Positions 50,978 through 63,150 of a stretch of DNA of 64,000 bases are shown one piece after another. A program made the translations under genes and the position numbers. The DNA comes from Protopterus annectens. Taxonomy: Eukaryota > Chordata > Ceratodontiformes > Protopteridae. Numbering within the stretch: position 1 is the stretch's first letter; each line of letters begins with the position of its first letter. Where the stretch lies: NCBI RefSeq assembly GCF_019279795.1, contig NC_056730.1, forward strand, positions 608,425,198 to 608,489,197, in the 5' to 3' direction. Below the pieces are notes generated by a model, which searched no databases, was not told the origin of the DNA, and saw nothing but the letters and a program-made list of their open reading frames with translations.

Positions 50978-52199
50978 AAGCCGGGAAGACAAGTAAACGA
51001 TATGTGTGAGCAAGTCATGTGGCACACTTAACATTATACAGTACAAATATCAGTTAACTGCCATATATAGCATCTGTTCGTCTGTCAGAGGATACACACA
51101 TGCAATACCACATAGTGTTCAGGCCACAACTGGCTGACAGTGCCTGCCACACTCCATATGACACACCAGTATACACCAGTACTCGGCTCACTGTTTGGGA
51201 TCCAATGCACAGCCTTGCCAGGGGGGTACATATCAAGATAATGCATACAGAAATTTGTCATCCATTGCAATGAATGTGAAGTACAGTTACAGTATAACCA
51301 GTAACCCACCCTAGTCATTGATGCCATACCCCTACCTAACATATGTGCACAGTTGTTAATAAAGCGGGCATACTGCTGTAACAGAGTATACATGTTGCTA
51401 GGTACACACGCAAACCTTGCATCACACATGCGATTGCAGACATGGTACAGGCATCATTACACACACATCAGCCATTCATACAACACACAAATGTATGCTA
51501 ACACAGATGAGCATTTGCTATGTACCTTACAGTACTGTGTGCCCCTACTTACAGATACCTATGCCTAAGGAATGTAATCTGTGCAGACTGCAGGAAACAC
51601 ACAAGACAGTGTTACCAGGGAATGTGAACATACACCATACTGTGCTGTTTAGGCCTACAGCTTCAGGTGGTACAACAGTTCAAATGTTGGCTGGATTCAC
51701 CAGCAGTACCACTTACTGAGCATACATGCATTGCTTCAGCCTATGATGGGACACCACAGTCGTACACAAGGAACTACATCATAACATATACCATCCTACT
51801 ATGTCTGCATCCCAATAACTGACACATCTTTCTCTGGCCTCACACTTAGGACACAAACGACCATGACAGAAACAACCTGACACCTAGCTATCACACCGTC
51901 ACAGACCTTGCACACATTCACTGTCACACTCATTCCACCTCACATAGCAGGTATTGCACTGTGTACATGTCTGTGTGCATTGTGTCATAAGTAGGTAATA
52001 CGCTATTGTCCCTTGGGCCTACAGCAGCCTAGCCATATGCTACCCTGACCTGTGACACACATGTAATTAGATTTCACTTCCTCCTGTCAACTGGATACAC
52101 AGAGGTAATTCCCAGGGCGTGTTACCTATCCCCCAGACAATCATCAGGGGTATGCCTGACATCTGCTACTGAGGAGCCTTGATTGTTCATGCTGGGTGG
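50978..52199. other. CA/TG-rich noncoding DNA
   Basis: No gene recognised. Confidence 0.45.
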
Positions 52200-52815
52200 T
52201 TTACTCCAGAGTATGGCATATTTGCCAATAGGAGCCTATCCCTCCAGCATGTGCTGTTTAGTGAGGTTGCAGGGACTAGGGACCTAGGCCATGTAGCCCA
52301 GTGGGATTGTGAGGTGCTGACATGGTGGTTGTCTGACTGCTATGGGTGTGGAATAACTCTGTATGTTTGACAGAGGAAACCTCTGGGTGGCCGGTATACA
52401 ACGCACTGTAGCTGTGGTTATGTGAGTCAGTCTGCATAGGGTATGTGTTTCAGGGCAGAATTACCCTTTGTGAGGTATGTCTGTGGCCTTTCCACTTGCT
52501 GTAGTTGTCATGTGAGGTACATACCACATGGGGCATTGTGATGAGTACAGGGGAACACTGACCTATATTTCCATACATGACACATCGTTTGTGATTACAC
52601 GTACCACGTAGACAGATTACAAGACTAGTGTGGCACTGCAAATATCAAAGGGGAGGCTACTGTCCACCTGTGTCCCATGTTCCCTTCTGACACCTTCAGT
52701 GTTAGTCAGGCAATCACCTATCTGGTAGTTAGTGGATAAAGTGTTTTGGAATGGGGTATGGCACTTCAGTATCAACACTGGTGTTCAGTCCATGCCTTGG
52801 TCACCAGGACTTGTT
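52200..52815 (-). pseudogene. CR1-like LINE fragment (3' part), very degenerate
   Basis: Plus-strand text such as CCTATCCCTCCAGCATGT, GAGTACAGGGGAACA and GGCTACTGTCCACCTG, then TGTCCCATG, parallels CR1 copy B (CTATCCCTCCAGCACGT, GAGTACAGGGGAACA, GGCCACTGTCAACCTG) in the same order. Segments are deleted between matches. It ends at the TA array. Confidence 0.6.
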
Positions 52816-52845
52816 GCAATACATCTGACCCTGTGTCTCCCTCTC

Positions 52846-54420
<1,575 letters not shown>

Positions 54421-55280
54421 ATGGGAGTATGTACTTTCTTTTGGAATTCGGGAATTAACTGGCATACAACAGTAGTTATTGCAATGTATTCCTATGGCTT
54501 TCCTATTTTCCCTTTACATTCAGTCCTTGTAATGCATGTTATATTTCTTTATTGCAATGTATTCCTATGGCTTTCCTATTTTCCCTTTACATGCACTCCT
54601 TGTAATACATGTTACATTTCTTTCAGCACCAAGCTATTGTGTATTTGCTGTGGCTTAGTGGTACATCATGCAGACTGGTGAGTCCAAGGTATGGGGTTTG
54701 AGACTGACAGGGGTATTTATTTTGCTGCTGAGCAATACAAGGGCCTTGTCATACAGAGTGACAAAGGCACTTTTAAGCAGTTGTAGGTGAGATGGCGTGG
54801 GTTTGTGCGTTGCTTAGCGATGCTAAGCAACACTTAGGTTAGCTTATTGTATTTTAGCAATACTAAGCTAAGCTTAGCTTAGCTTATTTTATGTTAGCAA
54901 TAGTAAGCTAAGCTTGGCGGAGCTTATCATATCTTAGCAATGCTAAGCTAGGTGCACAAATGCGCACACTGGTGCAAACCCACTGACTACTGTTTACAAG
55001 TGCTCACTCCCGCTAACCCCTGCGCTCATGTCTTTGACAGAAAAGTAAATGGGGAGATAGGACTGTGGTGATAAAGGGTGCTCAAAGAGGGGAAGACAGT
55101 AAGGAAACTAGCTTGGGATATACACGATGGGTGTGGAGAAGGTCCATAGCTGCCCATTTCTTTACCAGCAACAGCTGTGCATATGCAATACATTAGGTGG
55201 GATATTTGAAACCTTCCACCCCTGAGAGAGTGGTGAGGACATCTACGTATGTTGTACTACCAATTATGAATATCAGGCAC
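54421..55280 (+). repeat. Composite repeat, copy 1 (SINE-like head, TTAGC array, conserved tail)
   Basis: It begins with a 74-bp unit present twice (TTGCAATGTATTCCTATGGC at 54,478 and 54,552). A tRNA-like head follows (GTGGCTTAGTGGTACATCAT; GGGGTTTGAGACTG), then CAAGGGCCTTGTCATACAGA. Next are about 3.5 copies of a 40-bp TTAGCAATACTAAGCTAAGC-type unit (54,815-54,957). The tail has CCATAGCTGCCCATTTCTTT. All parts recur, with less tandem expansion, at 56,290-56,905. Confidence 0.8.
54815..54957. repeat. 40-bp tandem repeat of TTAGC/GCTAA palindromic unit
   Basis: Units begin near 54,815, 54,855, 54,894 and 54,934. Each contains self-complementary AGCTAAGCTTAGCT-type sequence able to fold. Confidence 0.85.
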
Positions 55281-56289
55281 ATGCACTGTTTGTGAACAGC
55301 TATACTGTCATTAATGCTACTCACATCTGAACAGTTTGTGGTTTGTGTTGGCATTAGCACAGTCTGCCCAGGATGACTGGACATATTTCTGTACTGTGTA
55401 TGCCTACCTACACCCTTGGTTGTGCCTGACTACATGGGTATATAGTACCTTTGGGTAGGGTTGCAGAACTGCAGTGTGCATTATTTATTATCGTGTGATG
55501 TTTATCTTGCTGAACATGCAGAGTTGCTGTGTACCGATACATCTATGAAGGCTTGTAGTCTGTCAGAGTAGCTCCCACCTGTGGACATATCCAGATGGTA
55601 GACAGAGGTCAGCCTAGTATTCTTTGACTGTGCACCACAGCAGTCTTTTCAGCACCTGAACAATGGCATTGTCACAGGTGGTTGCTAGCAGTACATGGCT
55701 ACATCTTTTGCTATTTCTGTGTTGTACTTCTACATAAGGGCATGCTTGTGGAATTCATTCTACAGCTATTTGCAGAGTGTGTAACAGCAAACAAGCTGAT
55801 ATGCCTGCGTATTTCTAACTCTTCCAGGCCTCAGATACTCTCACGTATATATTTGAACAGCCTCAGGGAAAGGTACATATAACTGGGATACACCTGTGAT
55901 ATAGTTCTGACATTTTTCAGTTCAGACTTTGGGTGATTCAGACCATTTCTATTACTACACCTTTTCTGATGTGAAAGCGGTGTCTACTCTCACTTATTGA
56001 CATTTGTTATTAAGTGAGATTCAACACCTTTCTGCCTACTGTTAGTACATTTCACAGGGAGTCAGAGGGGCACAGCTAACTTTTGTTTACTAATCAGGGT
56101 CATCACTGTAGAGCAGTCACTGTTGGGAGGTCTGGCCTGTGACCTATGCTAATATGCCAGGGTGTATCCTGCTCTGATACTGTGTGAGGTTTGTAAGCTG
56201 CTAATGTAACCTTATTCCCTACTAGCATGGCTGCTTCTCTTTTCACAGTCATGTCATGCAATTCAACAACACCTGCTGGTTAAGGCCCA
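55281..56289. other. Noncoding DNA
   Basis: No gene recognised. Confidence 0.45.
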
Positions 56290-56905
56290 CAGAACAAGAT
56301 TTGTGTTATGCCATTCCTATTTTTCCTTTACATTCACTCATGGTAATGCATGATAAATTGCTTTCAGCACTAAGTTATTGTGTATCTGCTGTGATGTAGT
56401 GGTACTTCATGCAGACTGGTGTGTCCATGGTCCCGGGTTGAAAACTAACAAGGGTATTTTTATTTTGCTGCTGAGCAATATAAGGGCCTTGTCATACAGA
56501 GTGACTAAGGCACTTTTAAGCAGTTGTAAGCGGGTTTGCGTGGGTTTGCGCAATGCTTAGCAATGCTTACCTAAGCGCACACAAGCTCACACTCACACAC
56601 CCCTGCTAACTACTGCTAAAAAGTGCTTACTCTCGATAACCCCCGCACTAATTTCTTTTAAAGAAAAGAAAATGGGGAGATAGGAAAGTGGTGAAAAAAG
56701 GTGGCACAGAGAGGGACAGACAGTAGGAAAACAAGCACGGGATGTGCAGGAAGGGTGTAGGGAAGGTCCATAGCTGCCCATTTCTTTAACAGCAACAGCT
56801 GTGCATATGTTGAAAATTTGGAGTGAGTTTTGAGACCTTCCACACCCTGAGAGAGGGCTGAGGACAACATAGTTTGTTGCACTGCCAATTAGAATTATTG
56901 GTGTA
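56290..56905 (+). repeat. Composite repeat, copy 2
   Basis: Direct-repeat partner of 54,421-55,280. It has a single CATTCCTATTTTTCCTTTAC segment, a tRNA-like head (GTGATGTAGTGGTACTTCAT), CAAGGGCCTTGTCATACAGA, only one TTAGCAATGCTTA motif, and the CCATAGCTGCCCATTTCTTT tail. Confidence 0.8.
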
Positions 56906-57269
56906 CATGTCCTATGGACATGTATGCAAAATGGGAAGCTATGTATGGGGCGTAATTTTTTTGGGGGTACGGATTGCCCTTTTTTTTTTTTTTCAGGTGA
57001 GAGTGGTAAGTGAGGTAGGGGAAATAGGTATATTTGGGGAGGTAGGTTAGGGAGGTAAACAGACAAGACAAACAAGATGCATACAGGGGCGGAATTTGAT
57101 ACATGGGGTGGGTGAACACAATTGACGGGGAAGGTTGTTTGGAAATCACAAGCCCATGAGCCCACAGATGGTAACAGTGGAACTGAGATCCTCACCCATG
57201 GGCAGTCACCACTGCACCTTTGCAGCCCCGGGGGTGGCTGTGCTGGGGGCTGAGTAAGATGGGCAGGCT

Positions 57270-57575
57270 CACCTGTGAGACACACCTCTCTCACCTCAAG
57301 CTGGCATAGGGGATCAGCGACTAAACACTGGATCTCCCTACGCACCACAGTCCGGACCCTTCGAAGGGTGATGGGTGGCCCTTCTCTGCCCATGCTTGCA
57401 TGGGGGGATGAACCCCATCCCCTGCAGCACTTACACCCAAAGGTGGCACAGGACCAATGGAGGAGGGGAGTCCGGGCTGGGCACCAGAGCCACTGGTGCC
57501 AGGTGCACACGCCAACTGAGAAGGGACAGGTGGTCCACTGGGACTGGCCTTCCCATACATTCTGTGATTCAGTGT
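57270..57575 (-). pseudogene. Possible C-terminal exon of the right-end MYB-like gene
   Basis: After an acceptor-like CACTGAATCACAG, the minus strand encodes a Pro/Gly/Ser-rich stretch (YGKASPSGPPVPSQLA, GAQPGLPSSIGPVPP). After a frame change near a C6 run it gives ITLRRVRTVVRREIQCLVAD. Proline-rich then helical-basic is typical of C-terminal parts of MYB-like Harbinger proteins. The phase from the exon at 58,865-58,797 does not fit directly, so a missing exon or an indel is needed. Weak call. Confidence 0.3.
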
Positions 57576-58796
57576 GTTTCATTACAACATAAACAACAGC
57601 ATTCCAGATTAGTTGTAACAGCATGCAGTAATATTCCCATTACCCCAACACACCACAGTTCTAACAGTTGAACAGCAAACATCACACATGCATATATTGA
57701 ACAACAGTGGTTATTCCAGCCACATGCAGGGATGATTGGTAGCAACAGGCCACCATGAACATGGTGTTTGAACAGGGCGCATGCATCAACATGAGTGCTA
57801 ATATTTATGGAACAATAGGACATATAACCCGACAAATATTTAAGATTACACATACCCATTGAGGTGCGGAATTGCATGGTTTATGCACAAACAGTAGGGT
57901 GTAGAAAAAAACTCCATTAACATCTTATAAACATATTTACTCTACACTACTTTCCTAGTGACTGCAGGTGTATATTCCCTACATGTATTATTACACTTTC
58001 CACCATGCATTAGGTTGTGTAATGGGTTTGGCTAGTTCAATCTATACTTGACCTATATCTCACATACTAACTGTCCAGGATGCAGATATTACTGCGACAT
58101 ATTTCATGGTTGCATTTATATTTCTTTATCTACATATCTGGATGTTTTCACATGACATTTTCACTTCTAATTGTACAGAACCCTGCATTTATTGAAGCAC
58201 ACTTACATTTCTGGGGAACATATTCGCATGCTACTCGTGTGCCAGATTTACTTATGCATGCCAGCCTGTAACTGACTGTTGAGGACTGTATATTTACTTC
58301 ACAGCTACTAGCACTTCCATCACTCACTTTAGATGGGACTGCAGAACTCTGGGTTACCAACACATTACTATTTGTATAATGCAAGGGTACAACAACATTT
58401 CATACTAAGTGAAACAGACACACTCTGGGTTTTAGACCTTTATTAATTACATTACACACTTTTCCACAGGCTCACTGCTTTATTTGTTTTAACGGTATAT
58501 ATGGCAGACATGTTCACGACATATTATACCTTTATTAATAGGTTAGCACACTCTTTTTTCAGGCTCACTCACATATTATTTTATATGACAGTGCCTGCAG
58601 AGATATTATTCCAGACATTTGTTACCCTTCTTAATGGGTAACTACACTCTTTTTCTGCCCCTCTAACGTTTTTATCTGACAGTACATACAGAGGACTTAT
58701 TCAGTCCATTTTATGGTTGTATTATTGGACTACAACACTTTCGTTTATGCTCTCTCCCATATTTTATATAACAATACATGCAGAATAATCACTAAC
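57576..58796. other. Noncoding DNA, probable intron of the right-end MYB-like gene
   Basis: T-rich on plus. No gene. 58,470-58,790 has loosely repeated TTTATTAATAGGTTAGCACAC-like phrases. Confidence 0.4.
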
Positions 58797-58865
58797 CTGC
58801 CTGGCGGCACAGCCTTAGCAGCCTATCTTCATAGGCTTGTTGATTCGTAACACGGTCACCTGCAG
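58797..58865 (-). pseudogene. Right-end MYB-like gene, exon 2 (23 codons)
   Basis: Acceptor TTTACTTTACAG and donor GGCAG|GTTAGT bound 69 nt encoding AGDRVTNQQAYEDRLLRLCR plus two residues. The first two bases complete a Thr codon with the A ending exon 1. The intron to exon 1 is 92 bp. Confidence 0.55.
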
Positions 58866-58957
58866 CTGTAAAGTAAATGAAGGGATATTGAGACATTCCT
58901 ATCCGTTATACATACTCCATTTTAAATCCTTACATACTGCATTCCATGGCTACATAC

Positions 58958-59260
58958 TTAGTTGTGGGGCATCCCGCATTCCACGGGCCTCCTGTATCCA
59001 CTGGTTCAGGTGGTCCTCCTTTCGTCTCTTCAGGTCTGCATGGTTGTGACGGACCTGCTTACCAGTCCGGGGAACATCTGTGGCACTAGTGAGGTCACGA
59101 GCTAACCGGTTCCAAGCCTCTGCCTTCTACTCCATCCCTTGGAACTGGCCTGCAGGAGTCTTGCCTCGTGACGGTGGACTAGGAGCCAAACCATGTATTT
59201 GGACTCCTCGGTGCTCCATCTCTGTACTCGGAAGTGCACTCACTCTCCAACACCAGACAT
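58958..59260 (-). pseudogene. Right-end MYB/SANT-like gene, exon 1 (Harbinger partner protein)
   Basis: Minus-strand exon starting at the ATG 59,260, with TATTTAAG-type sequence about 60 bp upstream. It encodes a MYB/SANT-like (Myb_DNA-bind_5 type) domain: RWSTEESKYMVWLLV in one frame, then AEAWNRLARDLTSATDVPRT and GKQVRHNHADLKRRKEDHL in another. It ends APQL at donor CTAA|GTATGT. Damage is a TGA at codon 7 and one frameshift near 59,110. This is the partner DNA-binding protein that PIF/Harbinger transposases need. It differs from the SANT gene at 51-48 kb, so the element carries two unrelated-looking MYB genes. It lies 1.3 kb from the right end and points inward, opposite the transposase. 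Confidence 0.75.
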
Positions 59261-59451
59261 TCTGACTGCAGATGTGAGCTACAATCAGTTATGGCATGTA
59301 TTCCCACCTATGGGGCTTAAATATGCCGCATTTCCCGCACTTTTTTGTGATTGGCCGTTTTGTAAAATTCTCGGCTGACTGCAGACCTGCTTAATAATGG
59401 TTAAACTACCATTCCTAAGTTTATGTATGTTAATAGTGGCTGCTTTCCCCT

Positions 59452-59540
59452 ATGTTGTCATGGCTTAGTGGTTCTGTACTTTGATTATGATGCAAAGAGT
59501 CCTGGGTTCAAACCTTGTTCGTTCTTTTATTTTAATACTG
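59452..59540 (+). repeat. tRNA-derived SINE
   Basis: CATGGCTTAGTGGTTCTGTA (box A region) and CCTGGGTTCAAACCTTG (box B) at tRNA spacing, then a T-rich body. It is related to the minus-strand copy at 37,160-37,282. No CCA end or clear anticodon arm, so it is a SINE rather than a tRNA gene. Confidence 0.7.
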
Positions 59541-59649
59541 TCTAGACAGGCTAGGGGGTGTGGCTGCATTTAAGCAACTTAGCTCTGCGTTGCTCCCCTG
59601 TGCCCTACAGTGCCCTGGTTGGCGCGGCGCGCACGTCTGCGCAAACACA

Positions 59650-59878
59650 TTGTGCTGGGTAAAGCATTTTTAAATGTTGGGCAACTCTATTGCGCTGGGT
59701 AAAGCACTATTATACTATGGGCAACTCTGTTAAGCGGGGTGATGTGCTATTAAACTATGGGCAACTCTGTTTAGCTGGATAAAGCACTATTAAACTATGG
59801 GCACCTCTGTTTATATGGGTATAGTGCTATTAAACTATGGGCACCTGTGTTTAGCTGTGTAAAATGTTGCTTAACAGC
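59650..59878 (+). repeat. 40-bp tandem repeat, about 5.5 copies
   Basis: Units marked by TGGGCAACTCTGTTTAGCTG-type sequence start near 59,679, 59,719, 59,759, 59,799 and 59,839, an exact 40-bp period. It follows the SINE at 59,452, as the 40-bp array follows the SINE-like head at 54.6 kb. Confidence 0.92.
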
Positions 59879-60009
59879 ATGCTATTATATATCTGGGTCT
59901 TTTAAAAATATATATTTTGTTCGCTGATACATTGGCCATGTCACTGCTTTTAATAAAATTTTAATCATATTTGTCTGGTATTATTTCAAATACTGATTTA
60001 AAACATAAA

Positions 60010-60090
60010 AAAGAAGGGGAGTGGTGGGACTCAAACCAGGAATGCCTTCTCTTTGTGCATATGCTCTACCATTACGCTATTGCTATTTGG
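60010..60090 (-). repeat. tRNA-derived SINE or tRNA pseudogene
   Basis: The minus strand shows TAGCGTAATGGTAGAGC (box A) and CTGGTTTGAGTCCCACC (box B), with flanking segments that pair poorly as an acceptor stem. A T-rich (plus A-rich) tail follows. Confidence 0.6.
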
Positions 60091-60359
60091 ATTAATTTGC
60101 ATAAGTAGTTCTTATATGCTCTTCAATGTCATAATTGCTAACTATGGTTAAGCAATGGGCACACCCGCGCAAGCAAGCGCAAATACGGGCAGCTATATCA
60201 TGGATTTTAAAAAAAATTAAATTTTTTCCGTTTTATAACTTTGATGGGGGTTTACAGTGTCAGGGAGTGTGGTGTTGGGTGCAAGTACATTTGAGCGGAC
60301 TCGCTCTTGTCTGTTGACATTATGCTTTTTAAAACCTTGCAGAGGTGTAGACTTTTAGA

Positions 60360-60530
60360 CTGCTCGGCAGTCGGACATGCCCCCTGCTTGCCTACTCAGT
60401 CCATGTAAGAGTTACGGATGAGCCAGCATGCCCTCATGAATATTCATGGCACTCTGACATCATACCATTTAACTGCAGCCTCCGAGTAAGACATATCAAG
60501 TCTTACACGGTTGTTTCGTGAATCCGGCCC
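60360..60530 (-). repeat. Right terminal inverted repeat and subterminal region
   Basis: Ends GTGAATCCGGCCC at 60,518-60,530. Contains GTCGGACATG (inverse of the left CATGTCCGAC), CATGTAAGAG, CCGAGTAAGA and CTTACACGG, plus the palindrome CATGAATATTCATG near 60,434. Confidence 0.6.
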
Positions 60531-60533
60531 TAA
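60531..60533. repeat. Target site duplication TAA, right
   Basis: TAA directly outside the right terminal repeat, matching 27,515-27,517. Confidence 0.65.
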
Positions 60534-60885
60534 GAGTACAAAAACAATAAAACAATAATCTAATTAACTACTGTCAAATAATTTTAGTATTCAAACATAT
60601 TATTTTAGAGTATCAAGTTTAAGAATAAAATAAAAATGCCTTCTTTCATCAAAAGGTAGTCACTGAACATTAAATCACCCCTAATATTTTGTTCCATGTG
60701 TTCTAGCACTATATTCTGTGCCCAAGAAAAAAAAAACTCTCTTTTATAAAATGTGTTTAAATAGAAGCCAAATTACTTAAATTCCCTTATTATCTCTTAT
60801 GACCCTGACATGCTACTGTATTCTGTATTGTGTCACCATAAATTGCAGCTCAAGAATCATAATCATAGCAACCACAAACATCCAG
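60534..60885. other. AT-rich flanking DNA
   Basis: No gene. AT-rich composition resembles 24,961-27,514, as expected if both flank one insertion. Confidence 0.5.
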
Positions 60886-61339
60886 CCCGGGATTCATGAA
60901 GCTCGTTGCAAAGCCGGTGTTAGGCTTGCGCTGACCGTGCAGCATGTAGATGATGCAGTAGCGCCAAATGCATATTAATGAAGGCGTGCTGCCACCACAA
61001 CCATGTGCATAGGAAACGAGAGTGAGTGCATAGGACATGTCGAAGTGCCACACGGAGGCGTGGAAATGTCAGATGTCGACGTGCAGCCTAAAATGCTTGA
61101 ATATAACAATTTGCCTGCAATAGTAATCACACCTGTCAGTGTCCATGGATACTGAAATGTATGCAAAGCATGCAAGACAGTTCTTGGGAACACAAAATTA
61201 AGAAGCAAACACAAATACACAGTAGGGAATATCGAGTCTCCATCCCTCGAACAAATGACATTGAAAACCGTGTGCCCGTATTATAATATGCAGTGTAGAT
61301 AGTGATACCAAGTGGAAGTGAAATAGCGACGTCTAGCCC

Positions 61340-61745
61340 AATGGTCAGGGTTACCAGCTGTCCCACATTGTGAGGGAAAGTACACAGCTGGGCAGTTGTG
61401 TCCATACCAAAACCATGATAAATGTAAATATCCAGCAACCGAATGACAGAATTGTATCCCACATCGCATGTAATAGTCACATACAATAGGTATGTCCATA
61501 TGTAACATACCACATGTGACAAGAAATAGAATAAGCAAGAAAACGAAACAGAAGGAGCATATAAACTGTTACAACAATAAGCTAACATGTAGGCAGAAAA
61601 CAAAAGTATTATCCGTAGTACTGACTGTGGGTATCTGTTGTCGTGTAAAATCAGATTTGTGTCCGGAATATATCCCATCCTGGACATATGAAAAGGTGGC
61701 ACCCTACCAATGGTCAGAGCAGTCAGCTAAAATCCGCCCATATGT
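61340..61745. repeat. Degenerate direct repeat, copy 1
   Basis: Shares GAATATATCCCATCCTG, ACATATGAAAA and CCCTACCAATGGTCAGAGCA, plus looser upstream similarity (TGTGAGGG; AGAATAAGCAA), with 62,780-63,150. Confidence 0.7.
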
Positions 61746-62779
61746 GGTCCAAGCCGTACTTGTCAGGATGTGTCACAGTTGAATGGGTATTACCCGGGTG
61801 TACCAACCATGTCATGAAAGTTAAGTATGGGTGTGTACCTATGTGCGTGATGTACAGCATGTGAAAGGTGAAACATGACAGGGTAGTCCACACATCCATA
61901 CGGTACCTGACATATGTAGTGTATGCAGTGTGTTCCCTTGACCGTGTCATGGGCCATCAACCAAAGAAGTGATGGATGGAGTGTCGGGAATATGTGTATG
62001 GGGGGGATGGGTAATGGTATAATCCAGAAAGGCGAGACTGTGTTGGATGCAGAATAGGTGAACTGGAGGTGTATGAGGGAGCAGCGGGTGAATCAGAAAG
62101 AAACACAAAGAACAAGTATACACATCTGCAATACAACCTGACAGGCCATACTGTAGAACACAATCACACAAACATATGAATATTAAAATGTGCGATACAC
62201 ATGTACAGAAATGTCACCGGCACATACCCACAGAATGGTCTGGATGAAACTGGCCCATCCAAATGCAATACACCTGGATGCATAATTGAATACCCATCAT
62301 CCCCTCCACAGCACACAACCCGCCCCATACCTGAACGTCCACCAAATCCAGCCATACTCGGCCTACTAGCTTGGCGCAGCCATATCTACACATAGGGACC
62401 ACTACTCATATGTAGTAGGCAGTGTCACCCTAGGCAGTGTCAGGATTGCAAACTATGTATCCCTTGCATGTAAAACCCTAACACATTTTCGTAAATCCAA
62501 AAGAATGGACGGTATTGGTCTTGTTCAATATTTGGATATCCCTCATGGGATAAGTAACCTGTGTAAAAATCAGACTGGGTATCATGACACGATGTCCAGT
62601 CCTGTAGACATCTGGACACAAGTTGAATGTGCAGTAGTGGTGCACGAGACTGTTCAGCCCTTGACAGTCATGCAGAACCTAGTACCCAGGATCAAATACC
62701 TGCCTGTGATGCACATCTCCCCACATGAATAATCGAGATAATATATTGTACACATTCGCATAGTGGCACTTGGAAATAG

Positions 62780-63150
62780 GGTGACTAAGGTGCTGACGTA
62801 AACAGGGTACCTTCTGACCCACTGTGTGAGGGGTAGGTGTGTCCTGACCAAGAATGATACAATGGCAAATGTCCTGTGATTGTAGGAAATAACTATGTAC
62901 CATACTTCATGTAACAGTTGCCTAAAGCAGTCATGTCTGGATATAAAATACATAATTCATATAAGAAACAGAATAAGCAACAAAAGTGCTAAAGGAATAG
63001 GCTCTCAGCTAGGAAAATATTGAATGTTCTAAACCCTGCACTGACCAAGGGGATGTGGTGGCCTAAACAATCTGGTGTCTCCAGAATATATCCCATCCTG
63101 TACATATGAAAATGTGACAACCCTACCAATGGTCAGAGCATTCGCACAAT
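62780..63150. repeat. Degenerate direct repeat, copy 2
   Basis: Partner of 61,340-61,745, offset about 1.4 kb. No coding content. Confidence 0.7.

Noticed and set aside
56593-57624. 343-codon minus open frame
   Set aside because: It runs through a known direct repeat and simple sequence; only the 57,270-57,575 part looks possibly coding, and it changes frame.
59452-59540. Functional tRNA gene
   Set aside because: A and B boxes are present but arms pair poorly, and related copies occur elsewhere; SINE is more likely.
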